This document shows, piece after piece, positions 1 through 22,700 of a DNA stretch of 64,000 nt. Within the stretch, counting starts at the first letter, position 1. Every line of letters begins with the position of its first letter. This stretch comes from Dromaius novaehollandiae (lineage: Eukaryota > Chordata > Aves > Casuariiformes > Dromaiidae). Location: positions 41,577,835 to 41,641,834 of the forward strand of contig NC_088102.1 of NCBI RefSeq assembly GCF_036370855.1, written 5' to 3'. Below the pieces are notes generated by a model. The model was not told where the DNA came from. It saw nothing but the letters and a program-made list of their open reading frames with translations, and searched no databases. The position numbers were made by a program, and so were the translations under genes.

Positions 1-2099
1 CTGAAACTCTGATTTTGAATCATGTACACGTCTCCAGTGATCTTTGACAGTAGTGATTTCTAGCTTGATCTTTGGTCGCACCTAGGAAGATGAATAACAA
101 CACGCTCTCTGGAATTGCTCTCACGTGGGAGTCAGCGTACTGTATCACAGACTTCCTCTTGGAAAAAATACAGGAGATATTTTTGCAGACTGGGAGCAGT
201 CTGCATTCTTGTGTGCATTCCTGACTTGAAATTCTGATCAGGAGTAGGTCTTGTGAGTTGGTATTTTTAAACAAATTTTAAGCCATTCCAACACAATACA
301 ACTTAAATACAATTTTAAAAGTACTATTAAAAATGCTAAAGAGATCATTCCTGAGAGCTTTTGGCCTTTTTGACACCAGATCTGAAATAGCAAAGTTTAT
401 ACGATCATATCACATGTCAATAACAAGTCTCTATCACTACTCGACGTTTTGATCTAGACGCTAGATTTCTAGCAGTATCAAAAAAAAAAAAGGGCTGGGT
501 CAAGATCCAACTGCTACTATTCTTCCTTCCTCACCTGTTCCTTTCTTGAAGGGAAGTGCAGCCTGACCTCACCTCATATTGGATATCAGAGAATCCACAC
601 TGGAGAAAATACTGTGGGAGGAACTTCAGGCACACCAGAGAATTCAATGATGAAATGTGAAACTTTAGGAAAACTGTATTCATTAGTTCAGTTCATGAAG
701 TGTGTTCATTCAGTTCAGTTCTTCTTTTTCTTATGCCATGCATTTTTCTTCCTTGATGACACAGACAATATTAATTCTGGCTTTTCCTAATTTTTGAAGG
801 CTTGAATTTACCACTTCATTAACATCCATCTAATGTAGAGCTTCTTAAGGGAGCGCTGGAGGGAAGACTTATGCAACTAATAATGTTAAGTTCCTTTTTC
901 AATTTCTATTCTCCTTACATTGCCAGTTAGTTACCATTATTTTGCCCAGTCCTAGGTTTCTTGATCAGCTATTCCCATCTCTTTCCTTAGTCCCATCTCA
1001 TCCATCATTTTCAGCTTCTCCAGTTCTCTCTCTCCATTATATTTCTCTCCTCCCTCCTCTGCTGGCCTTTAAGTTGCTATTTTTGCCAAATTTCTCTTTC
1101 TTAGTGCCAGTCCTTCTCCTCTTTCCTTCCTGCTTGTTCCTCATTCAGAATCTTTCTTCCTTGAAATTTTTCTTTGTTTCCTCTGAGGATCCTTGGTCCA
1201 GCCATTTTCTCAACACAGTTTCAGAAGACTCCAGTCTGATTTGTCTGTTCTGTGTTCAGATTGACTGCCTTCATCCCCCATGCTGCCTGGGCCTGGTGTA
1301 GGAGGTATAAACTGCCTGCCCTCCCTTTCTTTACTAGACTGGACCTGGCATGGCCTGTAACAGCTTGGAAGCAGCTGAATCATTTTGGCAAAAGTATAAA
1401 CAACTGAAAACAAGGTCTTACAGGCAGTGTCAGGAACAGGCAGATTTAGGAACCAAGCCCAGGACAAAGAAACTGCAGCATTTTAGTGCTGAGGAGTTTA
1501 TTTAACATTTTTAAAAGGAGTTGTCATGTGTCTGCTTGCAAAAATGGGAAAAGAATAAAACTAGGCTAGAAAACATACCAGAGACTCCACTGGAGGTACT
1601 GCCATTGTGCTGCCTAATGCTCCTGCACTCATAGCCTGGGTCAGATGATATTGGCATAGAATGCTGGTTTTAAAACTTGCAATTAATTTCTACTCCATTT
1701 GATTTAAAGAAAAAAATAGACTCAGATTTTCTTGGTTAGAAAAGCTTAAATGGTACTGTATGTTGCTTGCTGTTGGTCTTAAAAAAAACTTTCGAGTGTC
1801 CTTCACAATGGCATTAAGAATGTATTGAAAAGGATTATGTATATGCTACAAGTCCATTTTATTTCACTTTTAAAAATCTGTTGTCTTCAAAAACTTTCCT
1901 CTATTAACAATACTAAAGGATAGTATGTCTAATTATTTTCCTTACTCATTTATTGTTTTTAATGTGAGGAAAGTTTTGTTGTTTCATATTATATTATATT
2001 TGTGTGTACATTTGCTTGTGTAATGTCATACTGAGTTTTACTGCAGAGTAATGGCAGTTATATTTAGAAGTAAATGTCCATCTCCGGTATTATGTTTTA

Positions 2100-2117
2100 C
2101 TGTGACAGCTGTCACAG
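2100..2117. repeat. 18-bp perfect palindrome with a TGIF/PKNOX-type core
   Basis: The arm ctgtgacag is followed directly by its reverse complement. The central twelve bases, TGACAGCTGTCA at 2103-2114, match the known palindromic dimer site of TGIF/MEIS/PKNOX TALE homeodomain proteins. The palindrome is seen directly; binding is inference. Confidence 0.6.
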
Positions 2118-3220
2118 AGTGAGTGACACTTCAGTCACCAGCCTCTCTCTTTTTTTGTCCACCCACTCACAATATCTGGAAGATTTTAAGATTGTATTAG
2201 TATACAGGCCTCTCAACCACAAGCCATTAAAATGACCTGGAAAATCAACAGAATTTTTGTTCCCTCAGAACCTCAGACATTCAGAAAAGTAGTCTAAACT
2301 TACATTGTGTAATATTTTCCACTCTCATTTTCCTGTGCCACTCTCTTTGTTACTTTTCCTTTGTTTTAATGTTAATATCTTTATTCCTTTTTTTTTGAAC
2401 TATGTTTTCTCTCTACTGTGATAGAAAGCAGATATTTCAAGGGTTCTGTGTATGTGTTAGGCACAATAAAAATACTTCTAATGATCTGCATCCTTGTTCA
2501 AATTGTTTTGTTTGTGTGTGTGTTTGCATAGTACAGGTTGTTTAGTGACCTCAGGATAAAAAAAATTGAGTCAGTCCTGCAGTTTTGACAGTGGAGTTTC
2601 TGTAATGAATGAATTGTACAACAATGCTGCCTAATGTGTATAGTTTATAAACAGCAGATCAAAACGTTAGCACCACAAATGATTATTACTGACATGATTA
2701 TTGCTGAATATTAATAGCATCTAAAGGAATGATTTACTGAGGTTTCATGTGAGCTGTCAGATCACTGTTGGTTTATATTCACTGCATTCTTAGCTCCTTA
2801 TTTCTGCACAAGGCAATTTCATTAATGGCTGTGAACTTAACCTGAGTCCTGTATATAAGCAAATTATTTACTAGAGTATGGTTGTTCTTTTAAATTGCAC
2901 TATGTACATCTGGCAGTTTATAGAATACTCACTGATTAGCACAGCTTCTCGGCTGCGAAGATAGTTGCTCTGAGGATGACAGCTATACCACTTGAATGCA
3001 ATTTTTAAATTAGTATTGTCAGCCAAGCTACTTTAAGAGGATTCAGCTATTCAACAATTCAGAATTCAGCCGTTTACACTCAAGTTCACTCGGGAATGAC
3101 AGGGAATAAAGAATTAAAATGTGCGAGCTGACATTTATAAAGCCAGAAGAGGCCCTTGTGAGCATAGACCTGGCCTCTTGCAAGTCTGGAATTTTGTTCT
3201 GAAAAATATTTTGCAAAAAG

Positions 3221-3290
3221 TGTACAAAGTGACATGCCCAAGGTCACACAGGATATCTGTAAAAGAGCAGGATGCTGAACCTAATACTTG
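3221..3290 (+). repeat. MIR-like SINE fragment
   Basis: The stretch reads like the conserved MIR/CORE-SINE segment 'gtgacttgcccaaggtcacacag', here as gacatgcccaaggtcacaca, followed by a degraded 'agagcaggatgctgaacc' segment. It is old and heavily mutated. The family is assigned from memory of the consensus. Confidence 0.5.
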
Positions 3291-3434
3291 CCAAAGTTAT
3301 CTTCCTCTTAGGATATTACATGAATATATTTACTCCAGAGATTGTATCAACTGTGTGGGTATATTAATGGATTTTTATTTAACTCTTTAACTATTAACTC
3401 CTGTATTTTCAGTGCTTACTGTACATACTGTAGA

Positions 3435-3473
3435 GTAACATATGTTACCTATAAGTGAATTGTAACATATGTT
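3435..3473. repeat. Two copies of gtaacatatgtt
   Basis: A 14-bp palindrome (gtaacatatgttac, 3435-3448) is followed by a second gtaacatatgtt at 3462-3473, so the period is 27 bp. It is seen directly and no function is known. Confidence 0.5.
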
Positions 3474-3706
3474 GTTAAACTGTAACTAGTAACCAGTTTG
3501 GGGTTGGTTGGTTTGTTTGTTTTTGCTTTTGTTATAGACTATATTGTTTCATCCAAAATTTGCACTGTTAGGTGTTGAAATACTGCAAAAAAATTAACAC
3601 TTGCATAATTTTAGCGTAATAAGTAGCTATTCAAGTGCAAACATAAAAAAATCAGATGTTAAACCTTTATCTGTCTTAATTTTGTTTTGTGGAAGTTGTG
3701 GGTTTT

Positions 3707-3719
3707 GGGGGGGGGGGGG
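3707..3719 (+). repeat. G13 homopolymer
   Basis: Thirteen consecutive G lie upstream of PTGR2. This is a simple tract and its length is prone to sequencing error. Confidence 0.9.
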
Positions 3720-5882
3720 CGAAGGCCAGGGATATGTCCATTCTCTCCTGATACCCTTTTAAAATTATGTTTAGCACTCCGAGCTGTAGTTTTTGGTAGT
3801 ATCAAGAACACTACAACAGTACAAATAATAAGTTCTGTATTTTGCAATATTCAAAGAGTAAAGATTTAGGATAAGCAAGTGGTGATCATATACCCTTTCT
3901 AAGCTCATCTGTTTTGCTTGACTCAAATTTACTATTCTTGTCAGCAAAATAAACATTATGACAAAGACAGCAGCTATCATGTTTCATTTTTTAATGTCTT
4001 TGGTTCTTACAGAGATTGGTTATTTATGGCACTCAGCTGAGAACAGTAATAAGAACGTCCTTATTTTTTATTAGCTCTGAAAGCATGTGAGATCATGGTT
4101 TGTCTTCCATTAAATCAGATTCATGCCCCGTTAATCACTTTGGCCTCTCTCGTTTGCAAAAACGTAAATCTCCAGTCCTCTTTTAAACAGTTGAAATTCA
4201 AGGGGAATTTTTCAGAAAAACAGATCAAATCATGACCTAAGACTCTCATATCTGGATCAGACCATTTCTCAGAAGAAAATGTACTGCTAGTGGAAAGACT
4301 TGTTAGCTCTGCTCTTCATGGAGAGGGCCTTTTAAATTGCTACATATCATTATCTCTTATTTCATGTGAAAATATCTTAAACAACATCTTTTGTCATATA
4401 GCTGTATACTGGTATGTGCATGCCTCTTAATGAATTGCACCTGACTTACATGTGCAAAGCTGCCTCAAGGTCTTCCAGCAGTGGAGGCAAAATTAAATTT
4501 CTAGGTGGGAGCAGAGTGTTCTCCCCAGTCAGCATAGGAGAACAAACCAAGCATGTTTCCTATGGATGGGTGGTCATTGTTCTGCTGAGAGCATGGTGAT
4601 CCCCTGCCAGGGCTGAACATCCAGCCGTGCTAATTAAACAACTGTGACAGAGGGGAAGGGAGATAAGTCTATCCCTCCTACCAGTTTTCCTTCTTATGGA
4701 GCTAATTCACATAGAAGTCAAGATAAGACCCCCAGATATTTTATTTATTTATTAATAATGGTGGCACATATAGAAAATATGACGTTAAAACAATGGAGCT
4801 TATTTTAAAATATTGGTTTAATATTTTGTAGTATTTTATTTATTTCTTTTCTTTAACCTAATTAAGCCCTGCTAATTAAAGTAGACCAAGCAATTTTACT
4901 TTCTGCTTTCCATGTTTCAGTACAATTCTATTTGAATTTGGGTTGCCAACATTGTAAAGAAATACTTAAATGTAAACCAAAGTTTTTAAGTCTAAAAATA
5001 GTATACTTTAATATTAAACTTCTTTTCCAACTCTATTTTTTGAATCTCACTACTTGAAAATGAGCTCAGTGGGATTATGGATATAAATAAACTTGCATGC
5101 ATGATGTTTGCAGAATTAATTTTGTTTTTCAATCTTTCCGGAAGATGCTACCGTGACATTGTGTTAAAAAACACCTTTAACAAGGTAAGCAGGGAAATGC
5201 TTTATTCTCATGTTTGTTTGTTTGTTTTTTAGTTGAGGTTGTTGCCTATGATTCTTAGGCATGAGTGCTAAGGTGAGGTCCACTCTTTTCTTTTTAAATC
5301 GTGATCCCAGTCTGTGGATTCAGCTTAGCAATGGTTGCTAAAGCTGCTGTGCCCTGTGGCAGAGACAGTTAACTGTGAAACATAGGCTTTTACAGAAGTC
5401 TGAAAGAACAGGTGAAATTCTGGCTCTGTGGAAACATACCTGCTTATTATTAAGGACAAGATCTCACTTGCATCACACCTGTAAGGGCACAAGGTCTGCA
5501 GTTCGCCTTAAAAACAAGTGTAATTCATTTTGTATGACCTATTTGTGTTTGCATACATTTGTTAGTTGTTTCTTACGGCTGTCACACTGTGGTTTGTAAT
5601 CAGCTTGCTGTTGCCACATATGCCAACAGAATAGTTGGAGAGTGGACTGTAGTACCAGGCAGCACTCGCCTTTTGCAGGCAGACGTTGCTGCTGTCCGTT
5701 ATCCGTGTTTAGGAGACAGCTTGGAACATATTATGTTTCCCATTGGATTTGTAAGTGGTGTTGAAATGTTGCTATTCCCTGTCCTCTCCTTTCCCCCATT
5801 TCCACATTACTGAGTGCTCTGGCCTGTGTCCTTTCTCAAGAAATTTTGTGTCTCAGTTCTTCCAACAATGTTTTCTTTCCAG

Positions 5883-5914
5883 GGACCCAGCGTACAATTG
5901 CTGCAAAAGCAGTG
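5883..5914 (+). other. PTGR2: PTGR2 5' UTR part of the first coding exon
   Basis: A pyrimidine tract and AG at 5881-5882 form a good acceptor, 32 bases before the PTGR2 start codon. The start codon therefore lies in a downstream exon and at least one 5' non-coding exon must exist to the left. That exon was not identified. Confidence 0.6.
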
Positions 5915-16175
<10,261 letters not shown>

Positions 16176-17486
16176 AAATCATAGCTCCAGGAAAAATGAA
16201 CTTGATCCTATCTTTCATAATGAGGAAGTTTAATTTATCCTAATTTCCATTTTCTTAGATAAACTACTAAGTTTTTCTGTGTATACTAGAAGCAGAGATT
16301 CTGGTATGCTAAGGCAGTACCTGTGCTGGTAAACGAAACAACCGGAAATGGGAATGCAATCTTTCATACTAGTAAAAAGTAAAGCACTCTTTGACATGAT
16401 TTCAGCGCTTGCCAGCTAGCACACTCCCAAATGATTTCTGGGTCTGGTCTGGGAGTTAGAACATCCTCAAGAATGATTTCCAATAAGCAATATGTATGCA
16501 GCCACCCAGTTTTGGAAGCTAAAAGAATTTACTAGCATAGATGTGCACCATTCCCATGCTAGTTTGTCTCAGTGCCCAGAAACTTCCCTAGGAATGTTTA
16601 ATTCACTTGTGTAAGCTTACCCTGACAGTCGAATCAGCCTGGCTCATTATCTCAGAATTTAAGTGTTCTCATTTTTACAGATCATTGCAATGGACAAACT
16701 TCCACTCATCCATCTTGTCCATTTCTCTGTATTGTATCATATACCCTATTTTCAGAGCACTTGAAACCTAACTCATTTGCATTTACACTTCCCATCTGCA
16801 TGCAACTGAGACTGTCATTAGAGGTAGGTTCAGCTTTAAGGCTAGCCTCCTGCTTAATTTTTTATTAATTTCCTTTTCTTAGTCTTTGCTTCCCAGATTT
16901 AACTCTAAAAAGAAAATTAATTTCCTTTTAAAAAATCTACTGTATCTTATTGCTTTGATAATCTCCCTAATTTCACCAGTTTGCTCTGTTTTTTACACAT
17001 CTCCAGGGCGACTGAGGGAGAATCTCAAAAGTATGCTCCTGAGGACAGAAAGTAACTTTGCAGACAATTGACTTTGTGTTCTCTCAGTAACTTATCTTGG
17101 CTCAGAATTTTTCTTGTAACAGTGCTCTTTTACCATCACAATAAGGAAACTTGAAAAAATGAGTCACCATTTCTAAGTCTAATAACAGAATTGTGAAGCA
17201 TTTGACTAGCGTAATCCCAAACTAAAGGGACTGATGGGATTAAGTGCATGTTTTCAAAATCAAGAAGCAGAAAAGAGAATAGATGATTATCTTAAAGACA
17301 TTAGAATTCTGGTATTATGTAAATTTAGAGACATTAACACATTCTCGTTTAGATAATAGGATCATTCATGAGACATTCTGATTTACAAGAGATTGATTTT
17401 GTTTTTAGTTTGTTTGCTTTTAAGAGAAGTGTTTCCAAACATAAAGGTCAGCTGAACTGTCCAGAAGATGGATCCCCTAGATCAGC

Positions 17487-17538
17487 TTGAGCCACTACCC
17501 AGGCTCAAATTATGTGGAGTCAAAGAACTCCACATAAT
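17487..17538 (+). repeat. Two abutting inverted repeats (hairpins)
   Basis: Stem A is ttgagcc (17487-17493) pairing with ggctcaa (17502-17508), with an 8-nt loop. Stem B starts on the next base: attatgtggagt (17509-17520) pairs perfectly with actccacataat (17527-17538) across a 6-nt loop. Both are seen directly. Confidence 0.75.
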
Positions 17539-17903
17539 CCAAGGAAAGAAACACTTTCCAAGAAATTTGGCATTATGAATCAATTTGCATACAGTGGAAA
17601 GTAAGACAGCGGATATCAGATTTGCCTTATACTGTTTTGAGCAATATAGAAAACAGTCCCTTCATTTCCTGATGCTGAAGCTGACCCTGAAAGAAGGAAG
17701 CACACAATGAAGACCTTGAGGAAGAGAAGGACACATGCAGTATAGCATTTGATGATCTAAAATTTTCAACTATGCAATCTTCATTTATGCAATCAGTGAC
17801 TGGTTCAGTTTCAGCTAGACTGTGAATCCAGCATCAATGTAACTCAAATACCATTAAATAACAGTGTTGCATTGAGACAAAGGCCTATGTTTTTGTTATG
17901 CAC

Positions 17904-17909
17904 AATAAA
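17904..17909 (+). terminator. PTGR2: Candidate PTGR2 polyadenylation signal AATAAA
   Basis: A canonical hexamer with a GT-containing sequence just downstream. It is the first such hexamer I saw after the PTGR2 stop codon. Confidence 0.4.
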
Positions 17910-18340
17910 AACAATGTGAGCTCAGTTGGCAAATGAAGACACAGAAAGCAACAGGCGGGTGAAAATAGATTGTAACTCACTGCTGAAAGCTGGGCAATGC
18001 AAGCTATAGATTTGTAATTTGTATGCATATTAAATGAGATGGGGGAGTACAATGACCTGAGCACTATCTCTGCTTAGACTTGGATTCCTCTCATGTCAGC
18101 TGAGGATTTAAAGGGGAGGGAGTTAATGGGAATATAGCCTTTCCAGATAGAACCAGCTAGTCTAGTGAGTGTGCTGCTGTGTCCTGTCATGTGGTTTTAT
18201 TGTCCCTCTACCCTTTCTTTCTTCCTCCTACCTGCTTGCACACACATATGCTTTAGATTGATATCGTATCTACCTATATACTGTTACCCAATGTATGTTC
18301 CTTTCTGCTGTGAAATTTCTATCAAGAAGCAAGTTGGCCT

Positions 18341-18370
18341 TAATGCACTTTAATACACTTTAATACACTT
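18341..18370 (+). repeat. Three tandem copies of a 10-mer
   Basis: The unit taat(g/a)cactt occurs three times head to tail, with a single difference in the first copy. Confidence 0.8.
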
Positions 18371-19642
18371 AAATCTTTTCGAACAAACCTTCTAATCCTT
18401 ACAATTCATTCCTAATACAAATATCTGAATGCAAAAGAAAATGGCCCAGTTCGTGTATATGACCAACAGTAAAGGAAACAGTCCTTACCCCAGCAGTGGA
18501 TCTTGTCTTATTTGAGGCTCAGCTGCTACTGCTCCTGAAAATTGTATCAGTGCAAGAGTATTTTTACAAATGAGAGTAGTAGCATTGCTATTGCTGATGA
18601 GTTGAAATAGTATCAGTTTTAATTAGCAGCAGAAAGTCTTCCACTGATTTTTTTTTTTATCTATTTGTACATAAATATATACTGCTTCTTTAGGTAGAGT
18701 CTTCCATGATGTTTTTCCATTTTCTTCCAACCTTGAAGTCTCACCTCTTTTCCTATACAACAAGACAAAGGCCGTACAACTCGCATTTCCCTGTATTTAG
18801 TTTCCTCCAATCTGTAAGTTTTCTTTTAGTTTCAACAACCAGTTTTGAGAGAAAAACCTTTTTTTATTCTTAAAAACCCTTCTTCCACTTTAATCCCAGA
18901 CTGTTTGGAAGCAAGTATCTAAAAGTAGTAGTATCCAGAGCACCCTAATTATTTAAAATTTCTGCATATTTCAAAAGAGGCTTCAACTATGAATTGTGGT
19001 AAATTTGTGTAACACAAATGTAAGACAGACATTATAACAATAACCACTACTGAAAAGGTGTGAAAATTTTGCTTTCCCTTTAGATGTTATGGATGAAGGC
19101 ACAATTATGCTGTAGTCAAATTCTGACGTATTTATGTTTCCAGAGTTGCATTTGTTTGTCCAAAGTACAATTTTTGTACTTTTGAGCAGAGTTTGCTGAA
19201 GAACAATTTCTAGAGTGAGCTGATATCTGACATGACGAGTTGACACACCTTGCAGGAATGACAGTCCTCTAGGAAGTTGCTTTTCACAACTGCAACAAAA
19301 TATGATGAAGAAAATTCCCAGCATTATCATTTTCAGAGCAATTGCTTAGTAATCCACACAAGTCATAAGCCTATTAGAAGGTGATGATGTGAGGTGGGAT
19401 CCAGGATGAGCTCATGCTGAGATATTGATCCTTCATGCAATACAGGCAGCTGGACTGCATCATTCCTGTGCTTCGCTAAGCTGCAGAGGGGAAGATAGGC
19501 TCTGCCAGCGTTAGTCAAGTGGCTATAGGGGAAAAAAAAAAAAGACAGCAACAAAGTAAACCTCAGCCTGGTACCCTGAATGCTTGGGATTCTCCCAGAA
19601 GCACTTTATATTTGTGAATCCTGGCTCATGTTACATCTTTAG

Positions 19643-19719
19643 AATAAATAAAAGCCAGAGGGAGAAAATGGTTTCAACCAAGTGCCTAAGGAAAAAAAAA
19701 AAAAAAAAAAAAAAAAAAA
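19643..19719 (+). repeat. AATAAA hexamers followed by an A28 tract
   Basis: Overlapping AATAAA hexamers at 19643-19652 are followed about 40 nt later by 28 consecutive A (19692-19719). This resembles the 3' end of a retroposed transcript. No target-site duplication and no recognisable parent gene were found, so a plain poly(A) microsatellite is equally possible. Confidence 0.35.
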
Positions 19720-22700
19720 CTAATGCATATCCAGATCATTTTTCACCTTGCCTTAATTTCTTAATCATTGTAACACTGTGACTCTACAGCAAGCCTGTAA
19801 GACTCTAGGAGAGATCTCTTTTAAAAAAAAAGTGACCGATGACTGGTAACAAAAATCCATGACACTTTTGATGTAGTTGATTGTCACGGATAGCAGCGAG
19901 ACTAGCATTTGACCCTGAAGCTTCACCTTGCAGAGGTGGTGTAAGATCTTCATTAAGAGGGCAATTTTTAATTCAGAGCATAAGGTATGTGGCTGTGATA
20001 AGATATTAGAAGTTTACCTATGCAGTCTTTGTAAGTAAGCATTTCTTGTTGCAGATGCTAATAATAGTTAAACAGCTTTGGACAAAGAGATCAAATTTGT
20101 TTCTTCTTTAAGCCAATCTTCTGCTTGTTCATATGTGGTAAATTTTCATGTGCTCCCATTTCCAGCTCTTCCCCCTTTGCACTTTGAAGCAGTAGCTGTT
20201 GGCTTTCCTATATTCCATTTTCTTCCCTTCTGCTTTCTTACCTTCTCTTTTTTTGTTCCTCTTCCTTATTTTTTTCCTAGTTCCCTGTGTTTCTTGTCCT
20301 CCTTGTTAGCTCCTTCCAGATAATCAGAAGAATATGCTGTCTTTTAGAGGACCATCTATTAGTGTTTTAGTGCTAGGACATGTAGTTTAATTTCAGGATT
20401 TCACAGAAAATTTCAGCGATACCATGAAAAGAGCTTACAGCCCCCAACATAAATGGTTCTTGGTGCAGTTTATAATAGCAGTTGTAACAAGAGCGGAGAG
20501 AGAACACAGCTGCCTTTCAGATAGCTTCATCCCTTTAGTGTATACTTTAATGCGTAGATCGTGAAAGAAGCAGATGCAGGATTATCTAGTCCTGCTGTTT
20601 CTAAGATTGCTCTTCTTTATCGCCACCCTGCCTTTCGTCTTTACTGGGTTCACTTTAAAGTGGGAAATGTTTATACAGTACATAAATAGACCACCAGGAG
20701 ATGAACAAGATCGCAGCCAGATGGCATTATCCTGCAAGCAGAGAGGGTAACAACAGCTGGAACAAACTCCAAACCCAGGAAATATTTTGAGACACACAAC
20801 ATGGAACTCTTTAGGAAAAGCACAGGAAGAAGCAGAAATGAGTTAACACGTTTTTACTATGGGAACACAGGATTTTGCAACCAGAAAGATACTTTGGATA
20901 GCAAATTTCATTTTTGCTGTAGCAGCAGAATGGGTTCTGGATGGAGTGGCCATGAGAGGGTGGCTGAAAAGGTCAGTAGTCAAAGAAAACTGAAAGTACA
21001 AGGCAGGTCAGCAGTGTTTATGTAAAAATAAGGAGGTGTAATTTCTTTTTATGGGAGAATCTGTGTAGGGGAAAAGGCTGGGAGAAGGTGGTGAGGTTTT
21101 ATGGTGCTATGGATTACCCTCTCCTGGAACCGGCTCCTTCTCCCTCTCTGGCATACAGAGCCCTCTGAGGCCCTGCCTCAGTCATGGTTCTCACTGCGAG
21201 CAGGCTCCTTTCTCCCTCCCTCCATTACCCCCTACTCACTTTCCTGTGCCTCCCAGGCTGCTGAGTGCAGGAAGGAAAATGAAGGGCCAAGATCCAGGTG
21301 CTGTTAGAGTGAAATCAGGACAACGGCTGGCAGAGCAGCACTACCTTCTCCTGTTTTGGGGGGCAATGGGGAGAGCACAGGGTGCTGTCTACTGACACTC
21401 CTCCTGCTGGGTCTTTATGTCCTGCTCCCCGAAAGTAATACTTTGGCCTCCCTCTTAGGAGTAACAATCACATTAGAAAGCTGCACGGGCAGCAGCGAGC
21501 ATTTCAAACTGGAACAGCCTGCTCCTCCGTGTCCTTGGGCCCAGGCAGCCACAGTGAGCCTTCAGTGCCCTGCAGGCAGCTGTCCCTCACCTCAGCCCCT
21601 GCCTCAGCCAGCACCAGAAGGGAGTGCTTTCCCTCTGAACTCTTGGAACTGATAGTCTTTTTTCTTCTTTTTTTCTTTTCAGTACACTATAATGCTATGG
21701 AGATAGCAGGAAAAGTGCATGAAAACATCTTTCTCTCTCCTCCTCCCCCCGCACTTTCCACTGCAGTGAATGCCAAGATCTTGTCTTCACTGATGACAAT
21801 GATAGGAAATTATGCCTGGCAACAGCAGGCTCCTAGGAACTTCCCGCTGTAAGTTTGGGTCAGCCCTCAGAGCACTGAGGGTAATTCAGGTGAAAGAATC
21901 TCGTCTGTTTTTCCTAGTTTATGATGCACATTTCACAGCATCATGCATGTAGTTCACTGATAAACAGGAAAATCCCTTCCCATACACAAACAACAGCATG
22001 AGAAGCAATTTCACATGCTTTTTCTAAAAGACTATTAAAAAAAAGGATGTATTTGAAAGGCATTCTCATAACTTTTTTATTTCTAAAAAAATCATTTCAA
22101 GTGTCCTTTTAAGGTAGTTTCAAATGGAAAATAAATATTTTAAAGGACTCCTCTCCATGTAGATTAACAAAAAAAAAATCCTGCAGAATATTGTAGCAGA
22201 AGCATTTATACTATGAAAGATAGGTTTGTCACAGATGGTCCTAATGTCTGCCAGCAACGTGTAAAGTACTTTAGCAGCATGGCTCTATGATCTGTCCCTT
22301 TCTTTGCTCACTTCATGTCTCTGTTCTTTATTCTATTAACAAACAGCTTGAAAACCATGCTTTTGCTTTCAGAAGACTGCTGTATTCTCATGCTCACCAC
22401 CAGACAGCTATACAGTACCCTACATCATAAGCTATGAGAGATCTTAAACTGATGCTGAGTGACATAAATGCTAAAATACACTACAGTGTAATACTGTGTC
22501 GTCTTCTCAATAGAAATTTAGCATGACAGTGAGCAGAAGACTTAACTTTGAAATTAGATCAAAACCAGGCCATTGATCTGGACAGCCCAGGGCCTGTTAT
22601 CACTGGAATGTCTCACTCTATTCCACTGCGTTGATTTGTGGCTTTGGGGCGCTGCAGAGCGATGTATCCTAATAGGGTCTGCATACTTGTCAGTGGTTTG

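Larger units (their letters stand above)
1..5882. other. Upstream AT-rich region, no recognised gene
   Basis: No exon, RNA gene or intact mobile element is recognisable here. The open frames present are short or low-complexity, such as a pyrimidine-rich stretch at about 942-1300. The stretch has no CpG island, so the PTGR2 promoter and first non-coding exon are either CpG-poor or lie left of the window. Items of note inside are an 18-bp palindrome at 2100-2117, a MIR-like fragment near 3221-3290, and a G13 tract at 3707-3719. A weak candidate for a 5' non-coding exon ends at a GTAAGT donor at 5751, but nothing else supports it. Confidence 0.5.
16176..17909 (+). other. PTGR2: Probable PTGR2 3' UTR
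   Basis: The first AATAAA downstream of the stop that I found is at 17904-17909, which implies a 3' UTR of about 1.7 kb. No other coding signal lies between. It contains two abutting inverted repeats at 17487-17538. The end is inferred from the hexamer only. Confidence 0.4.

Noticed and set aside
942-1301. 119-codon open frame rich in Ser, Leu, Phe and Pro
   Set aside because: It is a translation of a pyrimidine-rich stretch with low-complexity composition, and does not begin with ATG.
3121-3390. 89-codon open frame upstream of PTGR2
   Set aside because: It runs through a MIR-like repeat and does not begin with ATG. It is a product of the repeat, not a gene.
18983-19330. 115-codon minus-strand open frame with a hydrophobic start
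   Set aside because: No family resemblance, no splice or promoter context. Its length is within chance for AT-rich intergenic DNA of this size.
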